From the NCBI GenBank assembly GCA_934486875.1, contig CAKSPU010000006.1:8654-72653 (forward strand): DNA of 64,000 nt. The letters run 5' to 3'. This DNA comes from an uncultured Oscillospiraceae bacterium (lineage in GTDB: Bacteria > Bacillota > Clostridia > Oscillospirales > Ruminococcaceae). Below the pieces are notes generated by a model. It worked only from the letters and a program-made list of their open reading frames with translations. It was not told the origin of the DNA and searched no databases. Position 1 is the first letter of the stretch. Each line of letters begins with the position of its first letter. The translations under genes were made by a program, and so were the position numbers. Shown here piece by piece: positions 30,135 through 39,150 of the stretch.

Positions 30135-30163
30135 ATCGGCATTCCCCGAAACGGAATGCCGAT
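30135..30163 (+). terminator. Intrinsic terminator after ppk1
   Basis: Arms ATCGGCATTCC (30135-30145) and GGAATGCCGAT (30153-30163), 7-base loop, followed by a short T run. Confidence 0.75.
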
Positions 30164-30222
30164 TTGCGTTATATTGCTATACAACCGCCCCATAAGCTGC
30201 GGTAATTTTGTTAATATCCCTA

Positions 30223-30251
30223 TTGAAAAAGGCCGCCGTTTGATGTATAAT
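30223..30251 (+). promoter_or_regulatory. Promoter of the rlmB-type gene
   Basis: TTGAAA (30223-30228), 17-base spacer, TATAAT (30246-30251), 65 bases before the ATG. Confidence 0.75.
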
Positions 30252-30316
30252 AGATTAGTATAGGAAAATATGCTTATTTGCAGAGCCGTTCTTCGGCGGC
30301 GGATTGGAGAAAATAT

Positions 30317-31198
30317 ATGGCATATCAGCGTTTTGATAAAAACAAAGGAAAAAACGGCAGCAAAAAGGAGTATTCCTCAAAGCCCCGCAGCTACGGCAGA
30401 CCCGAAAAGGGTTTTGAAGAGCCTGAAAGAAATATCCCCGATGCCGCTGACAGAGAAGCCGCAGAGGGTCTTATCGTCGGCAGAAATCCCGTTATGGAAG
30501 CCCTCAAATCGGGCAAGGCTATCGACACGATATATGTCAACAGCGACGCAGGCGGAAGCATCGGCGCTATCACCAGGATCGCAAGGGAAAAGGGCATCGT
30601 TATCAAGAACGTGAATGACCAGAAGCTCACTCAGATGTGCGCAGGCGCTTCGCATCAGGGCATCATCGCTTCGGGAGCCTGTGCGGAATACGTTTCCGTT
30701 GAGGATATCCTTAATGTCTCAAAGAAAAAGGGCACAGCCCCTTTCATCATAATCTGCGATGAGATAGAAGACCCCCACAATCTCGGCGCTATCATCAGAA
30801 CAGCCGAGACCGCAGGGGCTGACGGCGTAATTATCCCCAAGCGCAGAAGTGCGTCCCTGAATGCCACCGTTTACAAGACCTCCGCAGGTGCGGCAAGCTG
30901 GCTCCCCGTTGCAAGGGTGGCAAACCTCGCTGCGGCTATGGACGAGCTTAAAAAGAACGGTGTCTGGATATACGGCACCGACGCATCGGGCAGCGATTAC
31001 ACACAGTCCGATTTCACAGGTCCCGCCGCTTTCGTTATCGGCTCCGAGGGCTTCGGAATAGGCAGACTTGTAAAGGATAAGTGCGATTTCCTTGTAAAGC
31101 TCCCTATGTTTGGAAAAATAACCTCTCTCAATGCCTCCGTTGCAGCAGGCATATTTATGTATGAAGCTGTCCGTCAGAGAACGGCAGCAGGCAAATAA
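30317..31198 (+). CDS. rlmB: SpoU/TrmH-family RNA 2'-O-methyltransferase
   Basis: A 293-residue SPOUT methyltransferase, most like the RlmB group that methylates G2251 of 23S rRNA. A basic N-terminal extension (1-45) is followed by the substrate domain (LIVGRNPVMEALKSG) and the catalytic domain with DEIEDPHNLGAIIRTAE, FVIGSEGFGIG and SLNASVAAGI. Start ATG 30317 follows TTGGAG. The subgroup is likely but not proven. It is followed by the 1000-residue membrane protein. Confidence 0.85.
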   Translation: MAYQRFDKNKGKNGSKKEYSSKPRSYGRPEKGFEEPERNIPDAADREAAEGLIVGRNPVMEALKSGKAIDTIYVNSDAGGSIGAITRIAREKGIVIKNVNDQKLTQMCAGASHQGIIASGACAEYVSVEDILNVSKKKGTAPFIIICDEIEDPHNLGAIIRTAETAGADGVIIPKRRSASLNATVYKTSAGAASWLPVARVANLAAAMDELKKNGVWIYGTDASGSDYTQSDFTGPAAFVIGSEGFGIGRLVKDKCDFLVKLPMFGKITSLNASVAAGIFMYEAVRQRTAAGK

Positions 31199-31246
31199 AA
31201 GAGGCTGAAAACAGGGAAAGCTCCCGGGAAAGGAAGGGTAATTGAT

Positions 31247-34200
31247 TTGTCTGATAAATTTTCCCTTGACGAAATTTTAAATGAATACTCGGGCGGAAAA
31301 AGCTCTTCTGATCAGTCTCTTGACGATATTCTGAACAGCTACCCCGCCACAAAAAATTATGAAGACTCAGGGCTTGCGGAGATCTTTGAAAGCAGGAGCA
31401 ACACCACTGACATTGATCTGAGCGGTATAAACATCTCAATGCCGGGGGATTACCCCTCTCCCGAGGAGATACGAAAGAAAAGCGCTCCCGTTTCCGTTCA
31501 CGACATTCCCGAGGAACAGCTCACCGAGGAAGAACGGATAAAGAAAAGCAAGCAGATAGATTACGAGATAATCAGCGGCGACTATGAGCGCAAATATATG
31601 CCCGATGACCTTAAGACCGATGCGGAGCTGAAAGCGGAGGGAAAGTTCCCCGCCGATGAGCCTGCACCTGCCGAGGACAAGGCATCAAAGAAAAAGGTCA
31701 GGGTAAAGCCCGCAAAGAAGAAGTTCGGGCTTGATCTTGCAGAGGGGCTCAAAGGTGTTCATTCTTCCTTTGATGACGATGATGATTTCGATAAAAAATA
31801 CGGCAATACTCCCCTTTTCACCGCCGCAGAGCGTGACGAGCTCATCGGTGAGGAGGAGCACGAGATACCCTTTGAAATAAAGCCCCGTGCAGGCTCCAGC
31901 TTGTCGGAAAAGCTTGAAAGGGAAGCGGAATTTGCCGAGAAATACAACGACACCCCCTCTCACAGCGAAAAGCACGAGCATAAGGTTCGCCCCGAAAGGG
32001 TATCCCCCAGGCGTGATGACACATCTGCGAAAACGGGTTCGGATATCCTTGAAAATCCTTTTGATAAATACGCAGCAATAGATGACCTTGACAGCATTCT
32101 CGGTCAGTACGAGAAAAAGGAGCAGCCCCAGTCCTTAAAGCGCTCCGAAACATCTCCCCTCAAAGGCTTCACCGACATTTTCAACAAGCTTATGGCGAAA
32201 GAGGAAGCAGGGGGCGAGGGCTCGGAGCTTTTGGAGGGCAGCCGAAAAATAAAACGCTCCGAGGGCGCAATTGAGAGGAAAAAGATATCCGACATCGACC
32301 TTGACCTTTCGGACAAGCTTATTCAGGACACCTCCCAGATAAACACCGACAAGACCAATGCGGAGGTCGAAAAGCTGAACGCTCTCAAGGAGCGCAGAAG
32401 CAAGAAGATAAAGGATTTCGTCCTTGTAGGCGATGAGGAGGAAAACTCCCCCGACGAGACCGCTCAGGCTGAGGAAAACGAAGAGCTTGAAGATTTCGAG
32501 AGCCTTGAGGACGCTCCCGACATTCAGGAGCATATCGCAGGGCAGAAAAACAAGCTTGTTTTCAGGCTTATCGTACTTTTTGCCTGCTTTGCCGTAACCG
32601 CATATATGGCGGCTGCAAATGATTTCTCACTTCCCGTTCTTGACTCGCTGACGCTCATAAACAAGCGCAGCCAGCCCGATGTATTCCTGTTCATAAACAG
32701 CGTTATCGGCGTGGTTGCGGGCTTTGTGGCATCTCAGACCATTTCGGGCGGACTTTCAAAGCTCCTGTCGGGCAAGGCTGACTGCGATTCCCTGTCGGCA
32801 CTGGCGCTTGTTTCAAGCCTTCTAACATCAATGATATCCCTTGCGGATTCAAATATGGTACGAGGCAGCTTCGTGTACATCTACACCCCCGTTGCCATCG
32901 GTGCGCTTATCTTCAACACCATAGGCAAGCTGCTCATAATAAACCGGACCCAGCGCAGCTTTTCATTTATCTCGGGGGACAATGACCGATATGCCCTCTT
33001 TGTGCTGAATGATGAGGAAAAGGCTCAGAATTTCACGAGAGGTTCACTCACCGATTTCCCCGTCCTTGCGGGAATGCAGAAAACCGAGGTCATCACCGAT
33101 TTCCTTAAAACATCATACGCCAGCGACAGCACCGACCGCTTCTGCAAAATGGTGACACCCATAATCTCGGTGGCAGGTCTGCTCCTGGGCGTTATAGCCG
33201 CCCTCCTCGCAAGAGCCGAGCACGGCACAATGGGAGCATTCTGCGTGGGACTTTCAACATTCTCCGCCTGCGTCGCAATATGCTCCTGCTTCGCAATGAT
33301 GCTGGTGGTAAACCTGCCGATGGAAAAGGCTTCCGCAAAATACGGCTCAAAGCAGGGTGCAATACTGGGCTTTGACAGCATCGACGAATTTGGCGATGTA
33401 AACAGCGTTATGATAGACGCAGCCTCCCTTTTCCCTCCGGGAAGCATCGTTCTCAGGAACATCAAATCATTCCCCGATTCAAGCATTGACGAAGCAATAG
33501 TTGAGGCGGCAAGCCTTACAAGCCAGTCAGGCAGCATTCTCAGGAATATGTTCTATGACATAATCGTGGGCAAGACCGAGATGCTGGACCCCGTTGAAAG
33601 CTACATTTACGAGGATTCAATGGGACTGTGCGGCTGGATAAACAACAAGCGTGTGCTTCTCGGAAACCGAGAGCTTATGCAGAACCACAGCATCGAAGGT
33701 CTCCCCTCCATTGCCAAGGAAAATGAATACACCGACGGCGACAAAATTGCGGTGTACCTTTCAATTTCGGGTCAGCTCTCCGCAATGTTCATCATCGAGC
33801 TTACCCCCTCCTATCACATCAAAAACGCCCTTAAAGAGCTGGAAAAGGGCGGTATAGCAGTAATGCTCCGCTCGGTGGATTCGATGCTCTCCGTCAGCAG
33901 ACTTTCGGAGATGTTCGAGGTCTCCCCCGCCCTCTTCAAGCTTATCCCATTCCGACTTCACCCCGACTTTGAAAAGTCAACGGAATACAGCGCAAAGCGC
34001 CCTGCTACCCTTGCCTGCTCGGGAAGATTCGCTTCCTTTGCACAGCTCATTCTCGGCGCAAACCGCCTGAGAGGAACAATTTCCGCAGGAATTGCAATGC
34101 AGGCGGCGGAGATACTTCTGGGAATACTCCTCACCCTTGCCCTTGTGCTTCTCCGCTCAATGGCAGAGCTTACGGTGACGAACATTCTCCTTTACAACTT

Positions 34201-34249
34201 CGTTTTCGTGCTTCTGTATCTTGTTTTTCAGGCGTTCAGAAAAGTATAA
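31247..34249 (+). CDS. Pseudo-P1B-ATPase-like membrane protein with disordered N-terminus
   Basis: A 1000-residue protein, TTG start at 31247 with AGGAAGGG upstream. Residues 1-430 are charged and disordered and hold three copies of a short (S/D)LDxIL(N/G)xY motif. Eight membrane helices follow at about 438, 478, 520, 545, 640, 665, 945 and 978. This is the P1B-ATPase plan: four helices, small A-domain-sized loop, two helices, large P/N-like domain (690-940), two helices. The phosphorylation motif DKTGT is DAASL (near 724), TGD is RSVD (near 870), and no GDGIND is found; CPC in helix 6 is CSC. A catalytically dead relative is the best reading. Confidence 0.65.
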   Translation: MSDKFSLDEILNEYSGGKSSSDQSLDDILNSYPATKNYEDSGLAEIFESRSNTTDIDLSGINISMPGDYPSPEEIRKKSAPVSVHDIPEEQLTEEERIKKSKQIDYEIISGDYERKYMPDDLKTDAELKAEGKFPADEPAPAEDKASKKKVRVKPAKKKFGLDLAEGLKGVHSSFDDDDDFDKKYGNTPLFTAAERDELIGEEEHEIPFEIKPRAGSSLSEKLEREAEFAEKYNDTPSHSEKHEHKVRPERVSPRRDDTSAKTGSDILENPFDKYAAIDDLDSILGQYEKKEQPQSLKRSETSPLKGFTDIFNKLMAKEEAGGEGSELLEGSRKIKRSEGAIERKKISDIDLDLSDKLIQDTSQINTDKTNAEVEKLNALKERRSKKIKDFVLVGDEEENSPDETAQAEENEELEDFESLEDAPDIQEHIAGQKNKLVFRLIVLFACFAVTAYMAAANDFSLPVLDSLTLINKRSQPDVFLFINSVIGVVAGFVASQTISGGLSKLLSGKADCDSLSALALVSSLLTSMISLADSNMVRGSFVYIYTPVAIGALIFNTIGKLLIINRTQRSFSFISGDNDRYALFVLNDEEKAQNFTRGSLTDFPVLAGMQKTEVITDFLKTSYASDSTDRFCKMVTPIISVAGLLLGVIAALLARAEHGTMGAFCVGLSTFSACVAICSCFAMMLVVNLPMEKASAKYGSKQGAILGFDSIDEFGDVNSVMIDAASLFPPGSIVLRNIKSFPDSSIDEAIVEAASLTSQSGSILRNMFYDIIVGKTEMLDPVESYIYEDSMGLCGWINNKRVLLGNRELMQNHSIEGLPSIAKENEYTDGDKIAVYLSISGQLSAMFIIELTPSYHIKNALKELEKGGIAVMLRSVDSMLSVSRLSEMFEVSPALFKLIPFRLHPDFEKSTEYSAKRPATLACSGRFASFAQLILGANRLRGTISAGIAMQAAEILLGILLTLALVLLRSMAELTVTNILLYNFVFVLLYLVFQAFRKV

Positions 34250-34254
34250 AAATG

Positions 34255-34282
34255 ACCCGTGCTTTACACCAAAAGCACGGGT
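34255..34282. terminator. Bidirectional terminator between convergent genes
   Basis: Arms ACCCGTGCTTT (34255-34265) and AAAGCACGGGT (34272-34282) followed by ATTTTTAT rightward. It separates the membrane protein gene from the HxlR gene. Confidence 0.8.
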
Positions 34283-34286
34283 ATTT

Positions 34287-34616
34287 TTATACACACATCT
34301 TCTTATATTCCGTACCCCATTCAGCCATTGAATCAAGTATGGGCTTCATACTTACCCCAAGCTCTGTGAGAGTATATTCCACTCTCGGCGGGACTTCGGG
34401 GAATACTTCTCTCGATATAAGCCCGTTTTCTTCCATATCACGGAGATTTGCGGTCAGCACTTTCTGCGATATGCCTGTGACCGATTTTTTCAGCTCTCCG
34501 AAGCGTTTGGTGCCCCCCATAAGGTCACGGAGTATCAGCACCTTCCACTTGTCTCCAATGAGCATCAGCGTGGTTTCTACAGGGCAGGGCGGGAGGTTTG
34601 ACCTGTCTATCATCAT
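34287..34616 (-). CDS. HxlR-family transcriptional regulator
   Basis: A 109-residue winged HTH regulator: CPVETTLMLIGDKWKVLILRDL, then GTKRFGELKKSVTGISQKVLTANLRDMEENGLISREVF and VEYTLTELG. The conserved N-terminal Cys suggests redox or electrophile sensing as in other HxlR proteins. TAGGAG precedes the ATG; ATG 34613 is an equal alternative. No obvious target gene is adjacent. Confidence 0.88.
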   Translation of the reverse strand: MMIDRSNLPPCPVETTLMLIGDKWKVLILRDLMGGTKRFGELKKSVTGISQKVLTANLRDMEENGLISREVFPEVPPRVEYTLTELGVSMKPILDSMAEWGTEYKKMCV

Positions 34617-34706
34617 ATCACTCCTATAGTATATTTTTGAACGCAAGTATCGTAAGTAAAGTATAGCATAATATCTCCCAAAAGTAAAGCCATATTACAC
34701 AAAAAC

Positions 34707-34734
34707 GGGTATCATACCGAAGTATGATACCCGA
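34707..34734 (-). terminator. Intrinsic terminator after the solute-binding protein gene
   Basis: Leftward it reads CGGGTATCATAC, a TTCG tetraloop, GTATGATACCCG, then TTTTTGTG. Perfect 12-bp stem. Confidence 0.9.
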
Positions 34735-34754
34735 ATGTTATTTAGCGTAAGAGA

Positions 34755-36200
34755 TTACTGAATAGACTTGAGAGAATCGTCAGCTTCCTGAACGAGCATC
34801 TCAACAACTGCGGAGATCTCTTCTCTGTTTGTAGCCCAGTCAACGCCGTGGAGAGCAGCTCTCAGACCGATGTTGTCGCCGCCGTCTGTTGTGAGGGAAG
34901 CAACGTCGGTAGAAACGCCTGTTGCCAGGTCAACAACGGGGTACTGACGAGCGAGATCGTTGATCTCCTTGTTGATAGCGATGAGCTCATCGCTCCACTG
35001 GTAGTCGTCCTTGCACTTCTGGTCAGCGATAGCAATAGCCTCGTCGCTTGTGTTAGCAAGACGTGTGCAGTCTGCGAAGAGACCTACGCCCTCAGGGTTG
35101 CCTGCGCCCTTGCAGAGTACCCAACCGTCAAGTGTAGCACCCTGATAAGGATCGGAACCTGCGGGAGAGGGAACAGGAGCAAGACCGAGGTTCTCGGGAG
35201 CAATGCCTGTAGCCCATGTGTCGGGGTTGGACTGTACGTGCCAAGCACCAACGATGTAGAAGAGCTCTCTGCCTTCGCCCATAAATGCAGGCTGCTCAGC
35301 CCAGTCAAAGAGAGATCTGTCCATTACAAGACCCTTGTTGTAAAGGTCATACTGGAAGTTCATAGCCTTTTCAACAGTAGCGTCCATAAGATTTGTCTTA
35401 AGAGAACCATTGTCGGAAGTTACGGAAGGAACACCTGCGGAAAGGAAGAGTGCCTTCTCAGCCCAGAAACCGTCAAGACCCCACTGATCGTTGTCGGGGT
35501 CGCAGAACTGCTGAAGCATAGATGTGAAGGTATCCCAGTTCCACTCACCTGCCTGGTAAAGCTCCCAGGGATCGTCAAAGCCGTTCTCTTCGATAGTCTG
35601 CTTGTTGTAGATAACAACAGCCTCAGCAGATACAGAGTTTACGAACTCATAATGCTTGCCGTTGAAGTTGTAGATATCCATAGCGTCCTTAACGTCAGTC
35701 CAGAGCTCGGAATCCATATCAATGTAATCATCAACAGGCTGGAACATACCATTGATAACGCCCTTAGGAAGAGCTGCTGTATCGCAGGGGAAGAAGTCAA
35801 CGCCGTCGCCGCCCAGAACGTGAGTGGAGAGGTCGGAGTATCTTGTGTCCCAAGTGGTGGGAATGTACTCAATGCTTCCGCCGTACTTGCTCTTGAAGAG
35901 AGTGATGTTTACGGCTTCGGAGTCACCCTTGGAAGTGGAGGGGTTGATATCGTAGTGAGCGAGCCACTTGATAGTCTTATTCTCAAGCTCAACGTCACGG
36001 AGCTTCTCGTTTGCGAGGTCATCGAGGGTCTTCTGATCCTCTTCTGCATATGTAGCAGTGTTGAGCTCAACGGTAGCTGCTGTTGTGGTGGTAACGGTAG
36101 CTTCGCTTTCGGTCGTACCCTCGGGGCCGCCGCCGCAGGCAGTGAGACCGAGTGTGAATGTCAGTGCAGAGATTCCTGCAACAGTCTTCTTAAAATTCAT
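34755..36200 (-). CDS. Extracellular solute-binding lipoprotein (sugar ABC type)
   Basis: A 481-residue family 1 type solute-binding protein. It has a lipoprotein signal with lipobox LTAC (Cys 22), a Thr-rich linker, then substrate-binding blocks (TTWDTRYSDLSTHVLGGDGVDFF, YNKQTIEENGFDDPWELYQAGEWNWDTF, GLAPVPSPAG). Start ATG 36200 after AGGAGG. No permease or ATPase gene is adjacent, so partners are elsewhere. It has its own promoter (36316-36344), a leader of about 110 bases and a strong terminator. Confidence 0.88.
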   Translation of the reverse strand: MNFKKTVAGISALTFTLGLTACGGGPEGTTESEATVTTTTAATVELNTATYAEEDQKTLDDLANEKLRDVELENKTIKWLAHYDINPSTSKGDSEAVNITLFKSKYGGSIEYIPTTWDTRYSDLSTHVLGGDGVDFFPCDTAALPKGVINGMFQPVDDYIDMDSELWTDVKDAMDIYNFNGKHYEFVNSVSAEAVVIYNKQTIEENGFDDPWELYQAGEWNWDTFTSMLQQFCDPDNDQWGLDGFWAEKALFLSAGVPSVTSDNGSLKTNLMDATVEKAMNFQYDLYNKGLVMDRSLFDWAEQPAFMGEGRELFYIVGAWHVQSNPDTWATGIAPENLGLAPVPSPAGSDPYQGATLDGWVLCKGAGNPEGVGLFADCTRLANTSDEAIAIADQKCKDDYQWSDELIAINKEINDLARQYPVVDLATGVSTDVASLTTDGGDNIGLRAALHGVDWATNREEISAVVEMLVQEADDSLKSIQ

Positions 36201-36315
36201 CTTTTTTCCTCCTAAAAAATTGAAACCGTTTTCCGCCTGCTGCAAAGGCAGAAAGCAATTTCATCGGTGTGCGGATACTAACGCATATCACGCATCTTAA
36301 AATAATTGCAATATA

Positions 36316-36344
36316 ATTTTATCATTTTTTGCTTTTTATGTCAA
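36316..36344 (-). promoter_or_regulatory. Promoter of the solute-binding protein gene
   Basis: On the minus strand TTGACA (36344-36339), 17-base spacer, TAAAAT (36321-36316). The leader that follows holds GGAAAACGGTTTC near the ribosome site, a possible repressor half-site. Confidence 0.75.
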
Positions 36345-36438
36345 TGGTCTTTATATAAATATTTTTAGCTGCTCTTTGTGCAATTTCAACAGTTAAACGT
36401 ATTCGTAAATGTAGATTATCCCAAAAAAATGAGCAAAA

Positions 36439-36464
36439 GCGGCAAAGTCTGATGACCTTGCCGC
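36439..36464 (-). terminator. Intrinsic terminator after ispH-S1
   Basis: Leftward arms GCGGCAAGGT and ACTTTGCCGC around a 6-base loop, followed by TTTTG and, further on, a longer T run. Confidence 0.8.
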
Positions 36465-36492
36465 AAAATTTACTTATATGCTGTCTTAAGGA

Positions 36493-38460
36493 TTATTCCT
36501 CAGAAGCCTCGCCGTTCTCCTCGAGAACTGCTCTGATAGAAAGGCTGATGCGCTTCTTCTCGGAGTCGATCTCAGTGATCTTAGCTGTAACCTCGTCGCC
36601 TACGGAGAGAACGTCCTTAACGTTTGTAACTCTCTTGTCAGCGATCTGAGAGATGTGGATAAGACCGTCAATACCGGGAATGATCTGTGCGAATGCACCG
36701 AAAGCAGTGATGGAAACGATCTTGCACTTTACAACATCGCCAACCTTGTACTCATTCTCGAACTTGACCCAGGGATTGTCCTCGTCCTTCTTGTAGCCGA
36801 GGGAAATTCTTCCTGCTTCCTTGTCGAGATCCTTAACGTAAACCTCGAGAGTATCGCCGACAGAAACGACCTCGGAGGGGTGCTTGATCCTATCCCAGCT
36901 GAGCTCGGAAATGTGAACCATTCCGTCGATGCCGCCGAGATCAACAAATGCACCGTAAGATGTAAGAGACTTTACCTCGCCCTTGAAAACGTCGCCCACC
37001 TGAACGGTTTCCCAGAACTTAGCCTTAGCAGCGTCTCTCTCAGCAGAACGAACCTGCTTGATGGAGCCGACAGCCTTGCCTCTCTGCTCGTTTACTTCGA
37101 TAACCTTGAACTTAACGTTCTTCTTGAGGAGCTCCTCAAGCTTTTCATCTCTGCGCATAGTTGCCTGAGATGCGGGGATAAATACTCTTACGCCGTTGCA
37201 GAGAACGATAACGCCGCCCTTAACAACGTTTGTAACAGTACCTTCGAGGATAGTGCCCTCTTCCTTAGCCTTGGCAAGCTCGTCAAGACCCTTGAGTGCG
37301 TCTACCTTCTTCTTGGAGAGCTGAACGATGCCCTCTGCGTCGTTGATCTTGATAACGATAAGATCTACCTCATCGCCGACTTTAACTACATCAGCAGGCT
37401 TCAGAGAAGGATCATCTGTCAGCTCGGACAGTGCCACATAGCCTGTGTGCTTTGTGCCGACATCAACGATAGCTTCTGTGTTGTTTACAGCAGTTATGTA
37501 TCCTTTCACCCTGTTACCGGTATATAATCTTTTGAAAGAAGCGTTGAGCGCCTCCTCAAAGTTAAAGTCCTCGTCCATATTTTTGATAATTTCGCTCATC
37601 TGGTTTTTGACCTCCTTGATAATAGATGCCGGGGTGGACGCTCCGGCGGTGATACCTATGCGGATATCACTTTTATTAGAAAAGCCTTTCGGCATTTTCA
37701 GCAAACTAAGTTCCCCAGGGCTTTCTATGTGAAAGCAAGTCCCGCAAAGCCCGCTGCATATCCGAAAGAGCTTAACGGTATTGGAGCTGTGCTTCCCGCC
37801 GACCACGATCATAATATCGCTGTCCCCGGCAAGCCGTGCCGCTTCCGCCTGCCGTTCCGAGGTGGCACTGCAAACAGTGTCATAGGTCTCGGTATTATCA
37901 AAGGCGGCGGCTGTATGCACGCAATTTTGCCACATACTTATATTATACGTTGTCTGCGGCATAATTGCAACCTTTTTTTTTGAATTTTTATAATTTTTTT
38001 TCAGAAACGCTTCAAGCTCCCCGTCATCACGAAGAACATACGCTCCGTTTTCACAATGTGCCGCAATTCCTATGACCTCGGGGTGGGTATCATCGCCCAT
38101 AATAACAACTGTCTTTCCCTCACGGGAGCATTTTGCGGCAGTGTTCTGGATACGCTTAACAAAAGGGCAGGTGCCGTCGGCATAGGAGATGCTGCGGGCT
38201 TCAAGCTCTTTATACACATCAGCCCCCACGCCGTGGGAACGGATAATGACCTTTTCGCCGTCCATAGCGTCGGCAGGGGAATCTATCACCCTGACCCCCT
38301 TTGCGGCGAGGTCGCTTACGACCGTGGGATTGTGGATTATCTCGCCCAGAGTCGCAGTCTTAAAGCCGTGTTCTATTTCATTATACACGAGTTTTACCGC
38401 TCTGTCAACACCAAAACAGAAACCTGCGGTCTTTGTGGCGGTAATTGTGAATTTTTTCAT
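36493..38460 (-). CDS. ispH: IspH / ribosomal protein S1 fusion
   Basis: A 655-residue bifunctional protein. Residues 1-283 are 4-hydroxy-3-methylbut-2-enyl diphosphate reductase, the last MEP-pathway step, with Fe-S Cys at 15 (AGFCFG), 98 (GTCPF) and 197 (VCSAT). From about 305 on there are four S1 RNA-binding repeats (GNRVKGYITAVN, GTILEGTVTNVV, GDVFKGEVKSLTSYGAF, GDVVKCKIVSITAFGAF). The fusion is known in Clostridia. Start ATG 38460; upstream frame overlaps plsC and is not used. Confidence 0.93.
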   Translation of the reverse strand: MKKFTITATKTAGFCFGVDRAVKLVYNEIEHGFKTATLGEIIHNPTVVSDLAAKGVRVIDSPADAMDGEKVIIRSHGVGADVYKELEARSISYADGTCPFVKRIQNTAAKCSREGKTVVIMGDDTHPEVIGIAAHCENGAYVLRDDGELEAFLKKNYKNSKKKVAIMPQTTYNISMWQNCVHTAAAFDNTETYDTVCSATSERQAEAARLAGDSDIMIVVGGKHSSNTVKLFRICSGLCGTCFHIESPGELSLLKMPKGFSNKSDIRIGITAGASTPASIIKEVKNQMSEIIKNMDEDFNFEEALNASFKRLYTGNRVKGYITAVNNTEAIVDVGTKHTGYVALSELTDDPSLKPADVVKVGDEVDLIVIKINDAEGIVQLSKKKVDALKGLDELAKAKEEGTILEGTVTNVVKGGVIVLCNGVRVFIPASQATMRRDEKLEELLKKNVKFKVIEVNEQRGKAVGSIKQVRSAERDAAKAKFWETVQVGDVFKGEVKSLTSYGAFVDLGGIDGMVHISELSWDRIKHPSEVVSVGDTLEVYVKDLDKEAGRISLGYKKDEDNPWVKFENEYKVGDVVKCKIVSITAFGAFAQIIPGIDGLIHISQIADKRVTNVKDVLSVGDEVTAKITEIDSEKKRISLSIRAVLEENGEASEE

Positions 38461-38506
38461 AATTTTTACACCGTCTTTATGTGTATTATTGCCATAAATT
38501 ACGGAC

Positions 38507-39130
38507 TTATTCAGCGTTATCGGCAGAAATTTCCTCAGGTTCAGGCCCCTCCACAAGCTCTGTTATGGAGTTCATAATGACGGATTTTACTTTCTTAAGA
38601 TTTTTTGTGTCGCCGTCTCCGATGTCAAGCTCCTCCGACTTTATGAGCTTTCCTATCCTCAGAGTGAGCTTGCTTCTGAAATGAAGCTTCTCCCCCTCGA
38701 AAACAATGCCCATAGGGAGAACGTCAGCACCCGATTTTGCGGCGATAAGGGCAACCCCTGTCTTTCCTCTGCCCACCTTGTTTTCCTTAGAGCGTGTGCC
38801 CTCGGGGAAAATGACCACATTTCTGCCGCTTTCAAGGATATCCACGCAGTCATCAATGACCTTCATATCCCCTGCGCCCCTCTTGACGGGAAATGCGCCC
38901 AGAAAGCGGATAAATGCGCCGAAAAGCCTGTTATGGAAAAGCTCCTCTTTTGCCATATATGTGACGGGCTTTTTCATCGGCATAGTTATAATAACAGGGT
39001 CGGCATAACTGCGGTGATTGCAGGCTATGATAACGCCCTCCTTTTCGGGGACATTTTCCCGGCCCTCTATTTTGAAATTGTAAAACAGCTTATATATACC
39101 CATTACGGTGTATCTTACAAAAGCGTTCAT
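38507..39130 (-). CDS. plsC: 1-acyl-sn-glycerol-3-phosphate acyltransferase
   Basis: A 207-residue PlsC that makes phosphatidic acid. Catalytic NHRSYADP (N-H-x4-D) near residue 38, the G/P motif KRGAGDMKV, and FPEGTRSKE near 109. It is peripheral, with one N-terminal amphipathic helix. The cmk-plsC-ispH order is normal in Clostridia; here a nucleotidyltransferase gene is inserted after cmk. Confidence 0.92.
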   Translation of the reverse strand: MNAFVRYTVMGIYKLFYNFKIEGRENVPEKEGVIIACNHRSYADPVIITMPMKKPVTYMAKEELFHNRLFGAFIRFLGAFPVKRGAGDMKVIDDCVDILESGRNVVIFPEGTRSKENKVGRGKTGVALIAAKSGADVLPMGIVFEGEKLHFRSKLTLRIGKLIKSEELDIGDGDTKNLKKVKSVIMNSITELVEGPEPEEISADNAE

Positions 39131-39150
39131 ACAGGTCTCCTTTTGCTTTC

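Noticed and set aside
34848-36215. Long open frame opposite to the solute-binding protein gene (455 codons)
   Set aside because: The reverse strand encodes a clear lipoprotein with signal and lipobox; the opposite frame has no ribosome site and no recognisable domains.
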